Assembly: GCA_023429135.1 (NCBI GenBank)
Contig: JAEYWD010000007.1
Location: 1 to 64,000 of the forward strand
From: Bacteroidota bacterium
GTDB lineage: Bacteria > Bacteroidota > Bacteroidia > Bacteroidales > JAAUTT01
DNA: 64,000 bases
Reading direction: 5' to 3'
The notes beneath the pieces are model-generated. The model was not told the DNA's origin and ran no database searches. It worked only from the letters and a program-made list of their open reading frames with translations. Positions 53,960-63,141 of the stretch are shown piece after piece (position 1 is the stretch's first letter; the number at the start of each line of letters is the position of its first letter). The translations under genes were made by a program, and so were the position numbers.

Positions 53960-55708
53960 TTACCAGAAATAAATATAGAATAAAGCACAAAATATAACAA
54001 CCCCTGCGGAAGCAACCACATCCCATACATTCCAGCTTTTCCTGATCAGAGCTTTGTAGTCTTTTGAGAAAGTAACAAACTCAACCTGTTTTGGAGTAGG
54101 TTTGGGAGTGAAGAAGGATACAACAACCATCATCAGTATGATAAATACAAGCAACCATATCTCAAAAATAAGCCAGTTTGTCTGCCAAAACCACGTTGTA
54201 GTTTCCCAGTACCATCCTGTCATTACGTCTTTACCACTATTCGTAAGGATGTTAGTCAATAGACGCACCATACCAATAATAAAGCCCACTATCATACCAA
54301 ATTCACCTGCTTTAGGTGTAATTTTTTTGGAGAATATACCCATTACAAATACTGCCACCATAGCCGGCGCTAACAACGATTGAATGTCCTGAAGATATCC
54401 ATATAGCCCTTTATCAAAGCCCTTCATCACAGGTATCCATGCAATACCAAGTATCACAACTACAACCGTCGCAATACGGCCTATCATAACGTACCTTGCC
54501 TCACTCTTACCTTTAAACAAAGGCTTATAAAAGTCTTCGGTAAACAAAGTAGCACAGGAGTTAAAGAATGCCGCCAAAGAAGCAACTAATGCTGATATAA
54601 AGCCAATTGTAACAATACCTTTCACACCGACAGGTAAAACAAATTTAACCATTGAGCCAAAGGCTGTATCAGAGTCTTCTAAAGAAAAACCGCTCCCGGG
54701 ACGAGCTGCCAGCGCGGCAGCTATCATACCTGGTATGAGAAACATGAATACTGGTAATAATTTGAAATAACCAGCGGCAATTGTCCCTCTACGTGCACGT
54801 TTCATTACAACATCATTAGCCTCGCCTTTAGATTGGCCGAGTACACGTTGAACAATGTGCTGGTCGGTAGCCCAATACCACAAGCCGATAATGGAAGCTC
54901 CAATAAACACCCAAAAACCAGGATACGCATCATACATGGGATCACCTGTTTCGAAGTGAAACACGTGGTTTGTACCGTAAGCAACCCCATCTTTTCCAAC
55001 ATTTAAGGTTTTAGCATGTTCAATCATTGCAGTCCAGCCATGAGCAATATTACCATCTCCAAGCGCAGCTAACCCCATGAAAAGCACAAGAAATGATCCA
55101 AGGATAAGTATTGGTGTTTGTATGGCCGATAGAGTCATTACACCTTTCATTCCTCCTAAGACGGTAAAAATCCCTGTTAACACAATTAAACCGATTGCTC
55201 CATACCAAAATGGCAAGCCAAGAAGGCTTTCCATAAAAATACCTCCTGTAAACGCGGTTACACTAACTTTAGTAAGTATGTAGGCTATAAGAGTGATAAT
55301 AGAGAGCCATGAACCTGTGGTAGGAGTATATCGGTTCTTTAGGAAATCGGGCATAGTGATGATTTTTCCCAGTTTATTATTCATAAGCTGGTAGAATGGT
55401 ACAAAAAGCCACCCCAAAATAAGAATCATCCATCCTTGCATTTCCCAGTGCGCCATACCTACACCAGATTTTGCACCTGTTCCTGCCAGCCCTACAAGGT
55501 GTTCCGAACCTATGTTTGCAGCAAAAATAGCTGCTCCGATGATATACCATGGTTCGCCTTTACCAAACAGATAGTCTTCGCTGCTGGCACCCTGAAGTGT
55601 CCTTTTATGCTTTTGTATTGACCGCCAAACCGCCCAGGATATGGCCAGTATGCCCACGGCCATGATGAGCCAGTCGAGCCAAATAAACTCACTTGAAGTC
55701 CAATTCAT
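53960..55708 (-). CDS. Sodium:solute symporter (SSS family), likely arabinose/sugar
   Basis: 582 residues with about 14 hydrophobic helices. SGLT/SSS features: NIGSEHLVGLAGTGAKSG near 60-80, WYWATDQHIVQRVLGQSKGE and LVASLAAFFNSCATLFTEDFY (shown here as AAFFNSCATLFTEDFYKP). The transporter imports a sugar with Na+. Its place ahead of araD and araB, under an operator shared with araR, argues for L-arabinose or an arabinoside as substrate. This is inference. Confidence 0.9.
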   Translation of the reverse strand: MNWTSSEFIWLDWLIMAVGILAISWAVWRSIQKHKRTLQGASSEDYLFGKGEPWYIIGAAIFAANIGSEHLVGLAGTGAKSGVGMAHWEMQGWMILILGWLFVPFYQLMNNKLGKIITMPDFLKNRYTPTTGSWLSIITLIAYILTKVSVTAFTGGIFMESLLGLPFWYGAIGLIVLTGIFTVLGGMKGVMTLSAIQTPILILGSFLVLFMGLAALGDGNIAHGWTAMIEHAKTLNVGKDGVAYGTNHVFHFETGDPMYDAYPGFWVFIGASIIGLWYWATDQHIVQRVLGQSKGEANDVVMKRARRGTIAAGYFKLLPVFMFLIPGMIAAALAARPGSGFSLEDSDTAFGSMVKFVLPVGVKGIVTIGFISALVASLAAFFNSCATLFTEDFYKPLFKGKSEARYVMIGRIATVVVVILGIAWIPVMKGFDKGLYGYLQDIQSLLAPAMVAVFVMGIFSKKITPKAGEFGMIVGFIIGMVRLLTNILTNSGKDVMTGWYWETTTWFWQTNWLIFEIWLLVFIILMMVVVSFFTPKPTPKQVEFVTFSKDYKALIRKSWNVWDVVASAGVVIFCALFYIYFW

Positions 55709-55736
55709 TGAATTAGTTAATTAAGAGTTAGTTACA

Positions 55737-55771
55737 AATTAAGTGTAAAATTTATACTTAATTCAAAAGTA
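55737..55771 (-). promoter_or_regulatory. Putative promoter plus AraR operator for SSS-araD-araB
   Basis: On the minus strand TACTTTTG (55764-55771) matches the -7 box. Directly downstream lies the imperfect 27-base palindrome 55737-55763 (arms aattaagtgtaaa/aattaagtataaa, 12 of 13 matching). A repressor there would cover the start site, 29 bases before the transporter ATG. Confidence 0.6.
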
Positions 55772-55823
55772 TAAATATTTTTTATACAAAAAACATTTCT
55801 TTTAAAAACCTTGAAAAATTTAA

Positions 55824-56567
55824 CTAAATACCGAATTCTTCAGTTGACGAAACCTTAATTAGATTATCTTTTTTAACCTTGAAATGAAATAACAATCCCT
55901 TTTCAGTATATAAAAGATATTTTTCTTTATTGAATTTGTAATAAAAAGCGCCCTTTTTCGATGATTCCTTTTCTTTTTCGTCGAGTTTATCAAGAAGGCC
56001 TATTTCGAGAATACGTTTGCGGAAGTTGCGCTTGTCGAGTTGCTCCTGGTTAATAGCTTCATAAAGATTCTGGAGTTGGGGCAGGGTAAATTTCTCGGGT
56101 AAAAGTTCGAATCCGATAGGTTTGCGCACAATTTTACTGCGAAGGGTAGCCAAAGCCTTATTTACCATTTTGTTATGATCGAAGATTAGTTTGGGTACAT
56201 TATTTATCGATACCCACTGCGCTCCATGAGCCTCAGCTAATTTACGGTCGTTCTCGTCAACTTTAATAAGAGCATAATACGTAACGGAAATAGTCCTTTC
56301 GCCCGAATCGCGGTTAACATCTCCGTAAGTATAAAGCTGTTCCATATAAATATCGTTCAGTCCCGTGAGTTGATGCAGGATTCTTCTTGCGCCGTCGTCG
56401 AGACTTTCGCTTTTATCGAGGAATCCTCCCATAAGCGACCACTCTCCCTTAGCTGGTTCGAATTTTCGCTTCAGTAAAAGTAGCTTTAACTCACCACCTT
56501 CAAACCCAAAAATAATGCAATCGAGTGCAACATAATGCTTGTCGTAATTCGAATAATAATTTCCCAT
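55824..56567 (-). CDS. araR: Nudix-type arabinose regulator AraR
   Basis: 247 residues. N-terminal Nudix fold with a degenerate box GGFLDKSESLDDGARRILHQ: the catalytic Glu residues of GX5EX7REUXEEXGU are Ile, His and Gln here, so hydrolase activity is unlikely. C-terminal winged helix-turn-helix (KFTLPQLQNLYEAINQEQ, NFRKRILEIGL). This is the form of Bacteroidota AraR that senses L-arabinose. It sits inside the arabinose island, with an operator-like site beside its own start (autoregulation) and another before the transporter. Confidence 0.88.
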   Translation of the reverse strand: MGNYYSNYDKHYVALDCIIFGFEGGELKLLLLKRKFEPAKGEWSLMGGFLDKSESLDDGARRILHQLTGLNDIYMEQLYTYGDVNRDSGERTISVTYYALIKVDENDRKLAEAHGAQWVSINNVPKLIFDHNKMVNKALATLRSKIVRKPIGFELLPEKFTLPQLQNLYEAINQEQLDKRNFRKRILEIGLLDKLDEKEKESSKKGAFYYKFNKEKYLLYTEKGLLFHFKVKKDNLIKVSSTEEFGI

Positions 56568-56574
56568 AGTAATA

Positions 56575-56593
56575 AAGTGCCTTTTTTACACTA
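56575..56593 (-). promoter_or_regulatory. Putative AraR operator at araR
   Basis: The 19-base sequence aagtgccttttttacacta fits the AAGTG-n5-TTTAnACTn pattern derived from 55741-55759. It ends eight bases from the araR ATG, as expected for self-repression. Confidence 0.45.
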
Positions 56594-56642
56594 AAAACGT
56601 GCTAAGGTAATACAAATATGACTAAATCAAAGTTTTAAATTT

Positions 56643-56672
56643 AAAAAAAGCCATCCGAAAACAGATGGCTTT
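56643..56672 (-). terminator. Terminator of galM-DUF1080
   Basis: Arms aaagccatc (56647-56655) and gatggcttt (56664-56672); on the minus strand followed by a run of T. It separates this operon from araR. Confidence 0.8.
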
Positions 56673-56691
56673 ACTAATACTTATTAACAGT

Positions 56692-57384
56692 TTAAGGCAG
56701 TTTAAATATCTGAATGTTTCTGAAAACAACTTCATAACCTTCCGACTCCAGGCAGATATAACCTTTCTTGCGATCGACCTTTACACCATTTACAAACTTA
56801 CCGTTTACGGCTAGTTTAATAGTACCGTCAACGCAAACAAGATCGTAGGCGTTCCATTCGCCTTTGCCTTTACAACGGAATTCTACAGGAAAGCTTTTAT
56901 TCCCGTTTGGATTATCGGCAACGATTGGCACTCCTCCCATGCCGAACATTTCTCCATGAACACGGGCTTCGGGCGGAGCTACACCGTCTTTTATATTCAG
57001 CTTTATAAAATCGAGTTCGAGCATTTGAGCTTCCACTCCGTCTGGTAAACCTTTAGGGCCAGGTTCAGCTTTGCTCCAAACAAAAACTCCCGAGTTTCCT
57101 CCGGCTACATTGTGTTTCCATTCCACATGCAACACAAAATTCTCGTACTCATTTTTTGTGCGAACAACGCCAATAGGATTACCAGTGCAAATCAACTCTT
57201 TGCCCTGAACTTTCCAGGTATCTCCTTTGGTACTCACCTGAAACCATTGTACAGGCTGTGCTTTCGCTTTCTTACCAGTAATTACTGATGGTAATACCTC
57301 TCCAAAGGTAAATAATGGTTGTTGTGCCAAGACTCCACCAACAATCAGAACCATAAATATTACGGCACTGTATATTCTCTTCAT
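56692..57384 (-). CDS. Secreted single-domain DUF1080 (3-keto-disaccharide hydrolase) protein
   Basis: 230 residues with a signal peptide (ending VLAQQP). One DUF1080 jelly-roll: WFQVSTKGDTWKVQGKELIC, FVLHVEWKHNVAGGNSGVFVW, VNGKFVNGVKVDRKKGYICL and the end strand FRNIQIFKLP. Family members bind or cleave keto-glycosides. The short stand-alone form contrasts with the two-domain protein at 5263. It follows galM by 15 bases, so it is in the galactose/arabinose operon, but no Gfo/Idh partner is adjacent. Confidence 0.87.
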   Translation of the reverse strand: MKRIYSAVIFMVLIVGGVLAQQPLFTFGEVLPSVITGKKAKAQPVQWFQVSTKGDTWKVQGKELICTGNPIGVVRTKNEYENFVLHVEWKHNVAGGNSGVFVWSKAEPGPKGLPDGVEAQMLELDFIKLNIKDGVAPPEARVHGEMFGMGGVPIVADNPNGNKSFPVEFRCKGKGEWNAYDLVCVDGTIKLAVNGKFVNGVKVDRKKGYICLESEGYEVVFRNIQIFKLP

Positions 57385-57399
57385 GCAAAAAGTTTCTTA

Positions 57400-58455
57400 C
57401 TATTTCACTAAAAACTTGTGAACACAGCAATGCTCATACACTTCGCCTGGTTTCAGAATGGTTGTGGGAAAATGTGGCTTATTTACTGAATCGGCAAAGT
57501 GTTGAGTTTCCAAACAGAATGCCCATCTTTTCCCATACTTCTTACCACCTTTTCCTTTTTCGCCATCAATCCAGTTCGCTGTATAAAGTTGGACGCCAGG
57601 CTGAGTTGTGTACACTTCCATTACCCTTCCCGATGCAGGATCGCTTGCAACGGCAGCTAACCCCAAGGTTCCCATGCGATGGTTTAAAACAAAGTTGTGA
57701 TCGTAACCCACACCGAATTTAATCTGTTCATAAGAATCCTTTTCAATGTCGGTTCCGAATTTCTTTGCCGATGTAAAATCCATAGGAGTTCCTTTTACTG
57801 AGAGTATCTCACCAGTTGGAGCGCTGGTTTCGTCAACAGGGGTAAAGAAGTTGGCATTTATTTGCAATTCCTGGTTGTATATATCGCCTGAACCTTCGCC
57901 AGCAAGGTTAAAATACGAATGGCTTGCCAGATTGAATACTGTTGTCTTATCAGTTGTTGCTTTGTAGTCGAGACGAAGTTCGTTATCGTCGGTGAGCGTG
58001 TAGGTAACTGCTACATTTACATTTCCGGGATATCCTTCTTCACCGTCTTTCGAAAAATAGGTAAGTTCAAGCTTTGAAGCCGAAGCGCTTTTCACGTCCC
58101 AAACAACTTTGTCGTAACCTATTTTACCACCATGGAGATGATTCGGACCGTTATTTACAGCCAGCGAATAATCTTTCCCTTCGAGTGTAAATTTACCTTT
58201 GGCAATGCGGTTGGCGCAACGTCCAACAATAGCCCCCATGTAGGGACCGTTACCATTTATATATTCGGCAATGCTATCATAACCCTGAACTATGTCGGCA
58301 AAGTTGCCTTTTTTGTCGGGCACAAAAATGCTCACGATAATAGCTCCGTAATTTGTGATCTGGGCAACTACACCATTCTTATTCTTTAAGGTATACAAAG
58401 CTGTTGCTTTGCCATTATGGGTGGATTTAAATGCTTCTTCTTTAATTATATTCAT
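57400..58455 (-). CDS. galM: Aldose 1-epimerase (mutarotase)
   Basis: 351 residues, no clear signal peptide. Interconverts alpha and beta hexose anomers. Seen: VVAQITNYGAIIVSIFVPDK, YMGAIVGRCANRIAKGKF, NNGPNHLHGGKIGYDKVVW (catalytic His), SHSYFNLAGEGSG and GVGYDHNFVL. The pairing with galK is standard. A long-loop hairpin between galK and galM may reduce readthrough. Confidence 0.95.
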   Translation of the reverse strand: MNIIKEEAFKSTHNGKATALYTLKNKNGVVAQITNYGAIIVSIFVPDKKGNFADIVQGYDSIAEYINGNGPYMGAIVGRCANRIAKGKFTLEGKDYSLAVNNGPNHLHGGKIGYDKVVWDVKSASASKLELTYFSKDGEEGYPGNVNVAVTYTLTDDNELRLDYKATTDKTTVFNLASHSYFNLAGEGSGDIYNQELQINANFFTPVDETSAPTGEILSVKGTPMDFTSAKKFGTDIEKDSYEQIKFGVGYDHNFVLNHRMGTLGLAAVASDPASGRVMEVYTTQPGVQLYTANWIDGEKGKGGKKYGKRWAFCLETQHFADSVNKPHFPTTILKPGEVYEHCCVHKFLVK

Positions 58456-58481
58456 CGTAAATGATTTTTAGATTAAATGAA

Positions 58482-58536
58482 AAGAGGCTTACCAAATCAA
58501 ATATACGTATTTACGTAACTGATTCAGAAGCCTCTT
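58482..58536 (-). terminator. Possible weak terminator or attenuator between galK and galM
   Basis: Arms aagaggctt (58482-58490) and aagcctctt (58528-58536) with a 37-base loop, followed on the minus strand by TTTTCATTT. The loop holds TATATTTG on the minus strand (58498-58505), a possible -7 box for galM. Both readings are weak. Confidence 0.35.
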
Positions 58537-58548
58537 CCGAGAATATTG

Positions 58549-59832
58549 TTACAGGTCTACTTTAACAGAACCTTTTGCGCGGATAAATAATTTGTGGCAT
58601 GAACCTTTGCCATAAACATGTTCGAGCGTCGAAACATATTTATCGAGCAGGTTCTGGGGAACGAAAGCCTGGATGGTACCGGCAAAACCGCCACCATGAA
58701 CACGCCATGCGCCTTGTCCTTTTAATACCATTTCGCTGAGTGCCAATGCAAGTGAAACTCCCTGTTCGCGAACATTGTTCACAGGGAAAATATTCTGGTT
58801 GTACATATATGAGCTGTAGCCCGATTCGATAACCATGTTGAGGAACGATTTGAAATCGTTTTTCTCGAGGGCTGCAACCTGGTCAACAACACGCTGGTTG
58901 TCGCCTAGGAAATGGTAAGCACGAAGTAAAGCGCGATCGCCAACTTTTTCACGAATTTTTGGAGCAATGTCAACAACTTGTTCCAGGGTAACCTGGCGAA
59001 GTACTTTTTTGCCCAACTCACCTGCTACAGCCTTCATATCGGTTGGCAAGGAAGCATATTCGTCGTTGAGATCGGCATGATTTCCACCAGTATCGGTAAT
59101 TACAAGGGCAAATCCAGTTGCTACGAAATCGAAGTTCACTTTTTTAACGACAGGCTTGGAAGGATCTTCGAAATCGATGGTAATTAAACCACCCATAGCG
59201 CAGGCTGTCTGGTCCATTAAACCACAAGGTTTGCCAAAGAAGTTGTTTTCGGCATACTGACCGATAATAGCATTCTGAACAGGATCGAGTTTACCATCGT
59301 TGAAAAGTTCGCTGATGATAGCTCCTACCATCACTTCAAAAGAAGCGGAAGAACTTAAACCAGAACCTTTTGGAACGCCGCCATCAATACAAGCATCGAA
59401 ACCACCAATTTTATATCCCAGTTCTTTTAAACGGGCGCTCACACCGCGGACCAGTGATTCGGAAGTATAGAATTCGCTTTTATCGGGAGTTAATTTATTA
59501 AGATCTACAACAATTTTCGGGTATCCAACCGATTCGATGGTTACAATATTAGTATTGTTTTTAGCTGCAACGGCAACGTTATCCATGTTTACGGCACCTG
59601 CCAGAACACGTCCGAAGTTATGGTCGGTGTGGTTACCACCAATTTCGGTACGACCGGGAGAGCTGAAAACCTCTGCTTCATCTTTATTGAAAGCGGATTG
59701 AAACTTCCTGAGCAGGTTGGTATAGCGGTCAGCCTGTTTTTGCAAAGTGGCTTCGTCTTTACCATAGAGTTCGTAAAAGGCTTTATTCTGACCTTTATTG
59801 ATTGCAGAGATAATTGAATCTATTTTTCCCAT
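58549..59832 (-). CDS. galK: Galactokinase
   Basis: 427 residues, GHMP kinase. Phosphorylates galactose. Seen: SPGRTEIGGNHTDHNFGRVLA (galactokinase signature; split GRTEIGGNHTDHN), PKGSGLSSSASFEVM (ATP loop), CGLMDQTACAMGG (catalytic Asp) and WRVHGGGFAGTIQAFV. Slightly longer than E. coli GalK. Placed between GH43 and galM. galT and galE are not in the window. Confidence 0.95.
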   Translation of the reverse strand: MGKIDSIISAINKGQNKAFYELYGKDEATLQKQADRYTNLLRKFQSAFNKDEAEVFSSPGRTEIGGNHTDHNFGRVLAGAVNMDNVAVAAKNNTNIVTIESVGYPKIVVDLNKLTPDKSEFYTSESLVRGVSARLKELGYKIGGFDACIDGGVPKGSGLSSSASFEVMVGAIISELFNDGKLDPVQNAIIGQYAENNFFGKPCGLMDQTACAMGGLITIDFEDPSKPVVKKVNFDFVATGFALVITDTGGNHADLNDEYASLPTDMKAVAGELGKKVLRQVTLEQVVDIAPKIREKVGDRALLRAYHFLGDNQRVVDQVAALEKNDFKSFLNMVIESGYSSYMYNQNIFPVNNVREQGVSLALALSEMVLKGQGAWRVHGGGFAGTIQAFVPQNLLDKYVSTLEHVYGKGSCHKLFIRAKGSVKVDL

Positions 59833-59910
59833 TTTGATAGTTGTATTTAAAATTGATGAAAATGCAATATTAAAAAATTATCGTTACCACTTACTCATTG
59901 TTCATAAATA

Positions 59911-59931
59911 TTAAGTGTAAATTAAACAATG
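59911..59931 (-). promoter_or_regulatory. Putative AraR half-site upstream of galK
   Basis: Contains attaagtgtaaa, the same 12-mer as the strong operator at 55737-55763. The right arm is weaker (aaacaatg). It lies 79 bases before the galK ATG, in the galK-GH43 gap. Confidence 0.35.
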
Positions 59932-59989
59932 ATTATGTTAAAATTCAGGATCATCACATTAAAACAGCTTATACAAAAGTTTGTTGCCA

Positions 59990-61567
59990 CTAATTTCCCG
60001 GCTGATAATCGAACCAGTCAAAATAAGCCGGAGATTTAGTGACTTTCCCATTGCCACTGCAATACAATCCCAGGTAAACGCCAGTAAATCCACCAGCTAC
60101 TTCCGACGACAGAAACTTTGTTTCCACGGTTCCCATGATTACTTCGTCCTTTAAACCTTCTTTAAAGCTGAATGTATAATTTGTAGGTTCCCCCTTAACT
60201 TTTAAAAGGATTTTAGGTGTGGATACCTGAATCTTTTTCTCGATGTGATTTATCTGGCCCAACTTATATTTGAGCACCACAAAGAATTTATTATCCTCAT
60301 TTTTCATGCAAAGATCGTAATGATGCTTCTCGTCCATAAAAACAGAAAGCCCAGCTTCGTCGTTAACACCGGCATTTTCAAAAGTCAGGGGAGTTGTGGC
60401 TTCAAAACTGTGATGCTGCTGGCGTCGTCCAACAAAAGTAGGACTGGTAACATCGTTGAGTGTTACTTCGGAACCTTTTATAGTAAGAAAACCCGCCTTC
60501 TGTGTAAGACTATAATTAGCTTCCACAGGATTTCTGAGGAAATTCCAGTACGGTTGAAATACAGATTTTTCAAAATCATCTCTGCCGCTTTGTGGTTCTG
60601 CTTTCTTATTGTAGAATGAAGGAACTTTGGTAACAACGCTTGCGGTATCCTGATCGTTCATGTATGGCCAACCATCATTATTCCATTGAATTGGCATCAG
60701 AAAAGTTTCGCGGCCCAGATGATGGAAATTACCACCAACAGGACGGAATGCAAGAAATACCATCCACCAGGAGTTATCGTGTGCCTGAATAATATCGGCA
60801 TGACCTGTTCCCTGAATGGGGCTGTGCTGACCATGCCGGGTACGGTGGGTAATAATAGGATTATCGGGATTACTTTCATAAGGTCCCCAGATACTTTTAC
60901 TGCGGGCAATAGTCTCCATGTGGCCATATTCGGTTCCACCTTCGGCAATCATCAGATAATACCAGCCGTTCAGCTTATAAATATGCGGCGCTTCGGGGTA
61001 GCGACCTCCGGTTCCGGTCCATATTGTTTTTATGTCGCTCAGGATCTTACCGGTTTTGATATCAATTTTCGATAACACAATACTTCTGTCGCCCGTGGAT
61101 GTAAAGTAAACATCTCCATTGTCGTCGAAAAAGATGGTAGGATCGATGCCTCCCTGTTTTACCCAGATGGGCTCGCTCCATTCACCGGCGGGATTGGCAG
61201 TAGTAACGTAAAAATTGCCACCGCCCGAAACGTTTGTGGTGGTCATATAAAAGATACCATTATGATAACGTATGGTTGGCGCATAAATTCCCCCCGAAGT
61301 GCGTGCCCCATCGAGTGGTAACTGCGATTTACGGGTGAGGCAGTTTCCAATCTGTGTCCAGTTTACAAGGTCCTTACTATGAAATACCGGAACACCGGGG
61401 AAATACTGAAAAGTACTTGTTACTAAGTAATAATCGTCGCCATTACGACAAATGCTGGGATCGGGGTAAAAACCCGGAATGATAGGGTTTTTGTAGGTAT
61501 TATCCTGAGCCAGGACTGCTAAAACCAGAAGGAGGTCAATAGTTAATAGTAAAAAAAGTTTTTTCAT
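59990..61567 (-). CDS. Secreted GH43 beta-xylosidase/alpha-L-arabinofuranosidase
   Basis: 525 residues from the ATG at 61567 (MKKLFLLLTIDLLLVLAVLAQ, signal peptide). GH43 five-bladed propeller with IIPGFYPDPSICRNGDDYYLV (catalytic base Asp), QGGIDPTIFFDDNGDVYF (Asp modulator) and RYPEAPHIYKLNGWYYLMIAEG (Glu acid, shown as PEAPHIYKLNGWYYLM). The C-terminal beta-sandwich (from about 340) is of the GH43 C2/DUF1349 sort. It would release arabinose or xylose outside the inner membrane, feeding the araBD genes. A 157-base gap to galK. Confidence 0.93.
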   Translation of the reverse strand: MKKLFLLLTIDLLLVLAVLAQDNTYKNPIIPGFYPDPSICRNGDDYYLVTSTFQYFPGVPVFHSKDLVNWTQIGNCLTRKSQLPLDGARTSGGIYAPTIRYHNGIFYMTTTNVSGGGNFYVTTANPAGEWSEPIWVKQGGIDPTIFFDDNGDVYFTSTGDRSIVLSKIDIKTGKILSDIKTIWTGTGGRYPEAPHIYKLNGWYYLMIAEGGTEYGHMETIARSKSIWGPYESNPDNPIITHRTRHGQHSPIQGTGHADIIQAHDNSWWMVFLAFRPVGGNFHHLGRETFLMPIQWNNDGWPYMNDQDTASVVTKVPSFYNKKAEPQSGRDDFEKSVFQPYWNFLRNPVEANYSLTQKAGFLTIKGSEVTLNDVTSPTFVGRRQQHHSFEATTPLTFENAGVNDEAGLSVFMDEKHHYDLCMKNEDNKFFVVLKYKLGQINHIEKKIQVSTPKILLKVKGEPTNYTFSFKEGLKDEVIMGTVETKFLSSEVAGGFTGVYLGLYCSGNGKVTKSPAYFDWFDYQPGN

Positions 61568-61668
61568 GGATATCATTTTGAGGCTAAAATAAGGAATTAA
61601 CGGAAAGAAAACATCAGAAAATACATTTTGCTTTTCAGTACCTCAATTCCTTCTCAACTTATATTACT

Positions 61669-61711
61669 TCCTTCGTTCTCCTTTCGTTGTTCCTTCGTTG
61701 TTCCTTCGTTT
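61669..61711. repeat. Short tandem repeat of 'ttccttcgttg'
   Basis: Four imperfect copies of about 11 bases (tccttcgttc, tcctttcgttg, ttccttcgttg, ttccttcgttt) in the gap between GH43 and the AAA gene. Probably microsatellite-like, no function seen. Confidence 0.6.
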
Positions 61712-61785
61712 AAACTATTTTCCTCCGGTTGATAAACTAAAACCTTCGTCTCTGAATTTCGTTATAAAATTCTCCATATAATCTT

Positions 61786-61793
61786 TACTTTTG
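61786..61793 (+). promoter_or_regulatory. Putative -7 element of the TPR-AAA gene
   Basis: TACTTTTG matches TAnnTTTG exactly and lies 16 bases before the ATG. No good -33 TTG is at the correct distance. Confidence 0.4.
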
Positions 61794-61809
61794 TATTTTA
61801 TATTTATTT

Positions 61810-63135
61810 ATGGACGATATACAGAGTTTAAGGGAAGCACTCAAACAATCACCAAATAATATCCCTTTAAAAATATTACTTGCCGAAGCGCTTATCAAAG
61901 CTGCCTTGTTCGACGAAGCCGAGCAGCAGATGAAAGACGTACTGGTAGGTCAGCACGATCACTTAAAAGCTAACATTCTATTGGCGCGAATTTTCTTTTT
62001 ACAGAAAAAATACTCCACAGCATTGGTAATACTGGAAGGTTTGGTCGAACGCATCGACTCGAACCCCGAAGTCCTGCTTCTTTATGCAAAAGCTTTGTTT
62101 AAGGAAGGTGCAAAAGAACAGGCCCGAACCTATTACCAGCGGGCTTTACAAATTAATTCTGCGTTTGCCGACGAAGAAATGGATAACGAATTCCGTTTAC
62201 GACAATACGAAAAAGGTTCCGGCAATAATGACGAAGATGAAGATTGGGATGAAGACGACAACATCAAAAAATTTGAGAAACCTTCCATCAATTTTTCACA
62301 TGTTGGCGGAATGCAATATGTAAAAGAGCAGATTGAACTGAAAATTATCAATCCGCTCAAATTTGCCGATCTTTACAAGGCTTACGATAAAAAAATTGGC
62401 GGTGGTATTTTGTTGTACGGTCCTCCGGGATGCGGAAAAACCTATATTGCCAAAGCAACAGCCGGCGAAATCAATGCAAATTTTATCAACGTGAGCATTC
62501 ACGATGTTTTTGATATGTGGCTTGGATCCTCGGAACAAAAGCTTCATGCTTTCTTTGAAACCGCTCGTAAAAATGCTCCCTGCGTGCTGTTTTTCGACGA
62601 AATTGATGCTCTGGGCGCCAATCGTAACGATATGAAAAACCATGCCGGAAAGCACGTAATCAATCAGTTTCTGAGCGAACTCGATGGTGTGGCATCCAAC
62701 AACGACGGTGTTCTGGTACTTGGCGCCACCAACGTACCCTGGCATCTTGATCCGGCATTCCGCCGCCCAAACCGTTTCGACCGTATCATTTTCGTTCCGC
62801 CTCCCGATGTAGAAAGCAGAAAAAGCATTCTCGAAATACTTTTGCAAAAAAAGCCTGTGAATTCTATCGAGTATTCAGCATTGGCAAAAAAGACAGCCGA
62901 TTATTCCGGAGCTGACTTAAAAGCGCTGATCGATATTACAGTTGAGGATAAGCTCAAGGAATCGTTTTCGAGCGGTGTCCCCACTCCTATCGCCACCAAA
63001 GATCTTGTAAAAGCACTGGACAAGCACAAGCCAACTGCCGTAAAAGAGTGGTTTCAGGCTGCCAAAAACTATGCACTATATGCAAACGACACCGGTTTGT
63101 ACGACGATATTGCCAAATATTTAAATCTGAAGTAA
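61810..63135 (+). CDS. TPR-AAA+ ATPase
   Basis: 441 residues, cytosolic. TPR units (about 1-120: DEAEQQMKDVLVGQHDHLKA, YALKALFKEGAKEQARTYYQ-like), then an acidic linker (NNDEDEDWDEDD near 138-149). A CDC48/Vps4-like AAA module follows: Walker A YGPPGCGKTYIAK (203-214), Walker B CVLFFDEIDALG (259-270), second-region-of-homology ATNVPWHLDPAFRRPNRFDR (306-325). The C-terminal lid is complete. A remodelling enzyme recruited by TPRs; the target is unknown. The next gene, six bases on, encodes another TPR protein with membrane helices. Confidence 0.88.
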   Translation: MDDIQSLREALKQSPNNIPLKILLAEALIKAALFDEAEQQMKDVLVGQHDHLKANILLARIFFLQKKYSTALVILEGLVERIDSNPEVLLLYAKALFKEGAKEQARTYYQRALQINSAFADEEMDNEFRLRQYEKGSGNNDEDEDWDEDDNIKKFEKPSINFSHVGGMQYVKEQIELKIINPLKFADLYKAYDKKIGGGILLYGPPGCGKTYIAKATAGEINANFINVSIHDVFDMWLGSSEQKLHAFFETARKNAPCVLFFDEIDALGANRNDMKNHAGKHVINQFLSELDGVASNNDGVLVLGATNVPWHLDPAFRRPNRFDRIIFVPPPDVESRKSILEILLQKKPVNSIEYSALAKKTADYSGADLKALIDITVEDKLKESFSSGVPTPIATKDLVKALDKHKPTAVKEWFQAAKNYALYANDTGLYDDIAKYLNLK

Positions 63136-63141
63136 CGCCTT

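Noticed and set aside
53955..54026. Upstream start of araD at 54026
   Set aside because: The added 24 residues are Cys-rich hydrophobic noise inside the transporter gene end. The ATG at 53954 matches AraD lengths.
62296..62847. Antisense open frame in the TPR-AAA gene
   Set aside because: Lies wholly opposite the AAA core with Walker motifs on the plus strand; shadow frame.
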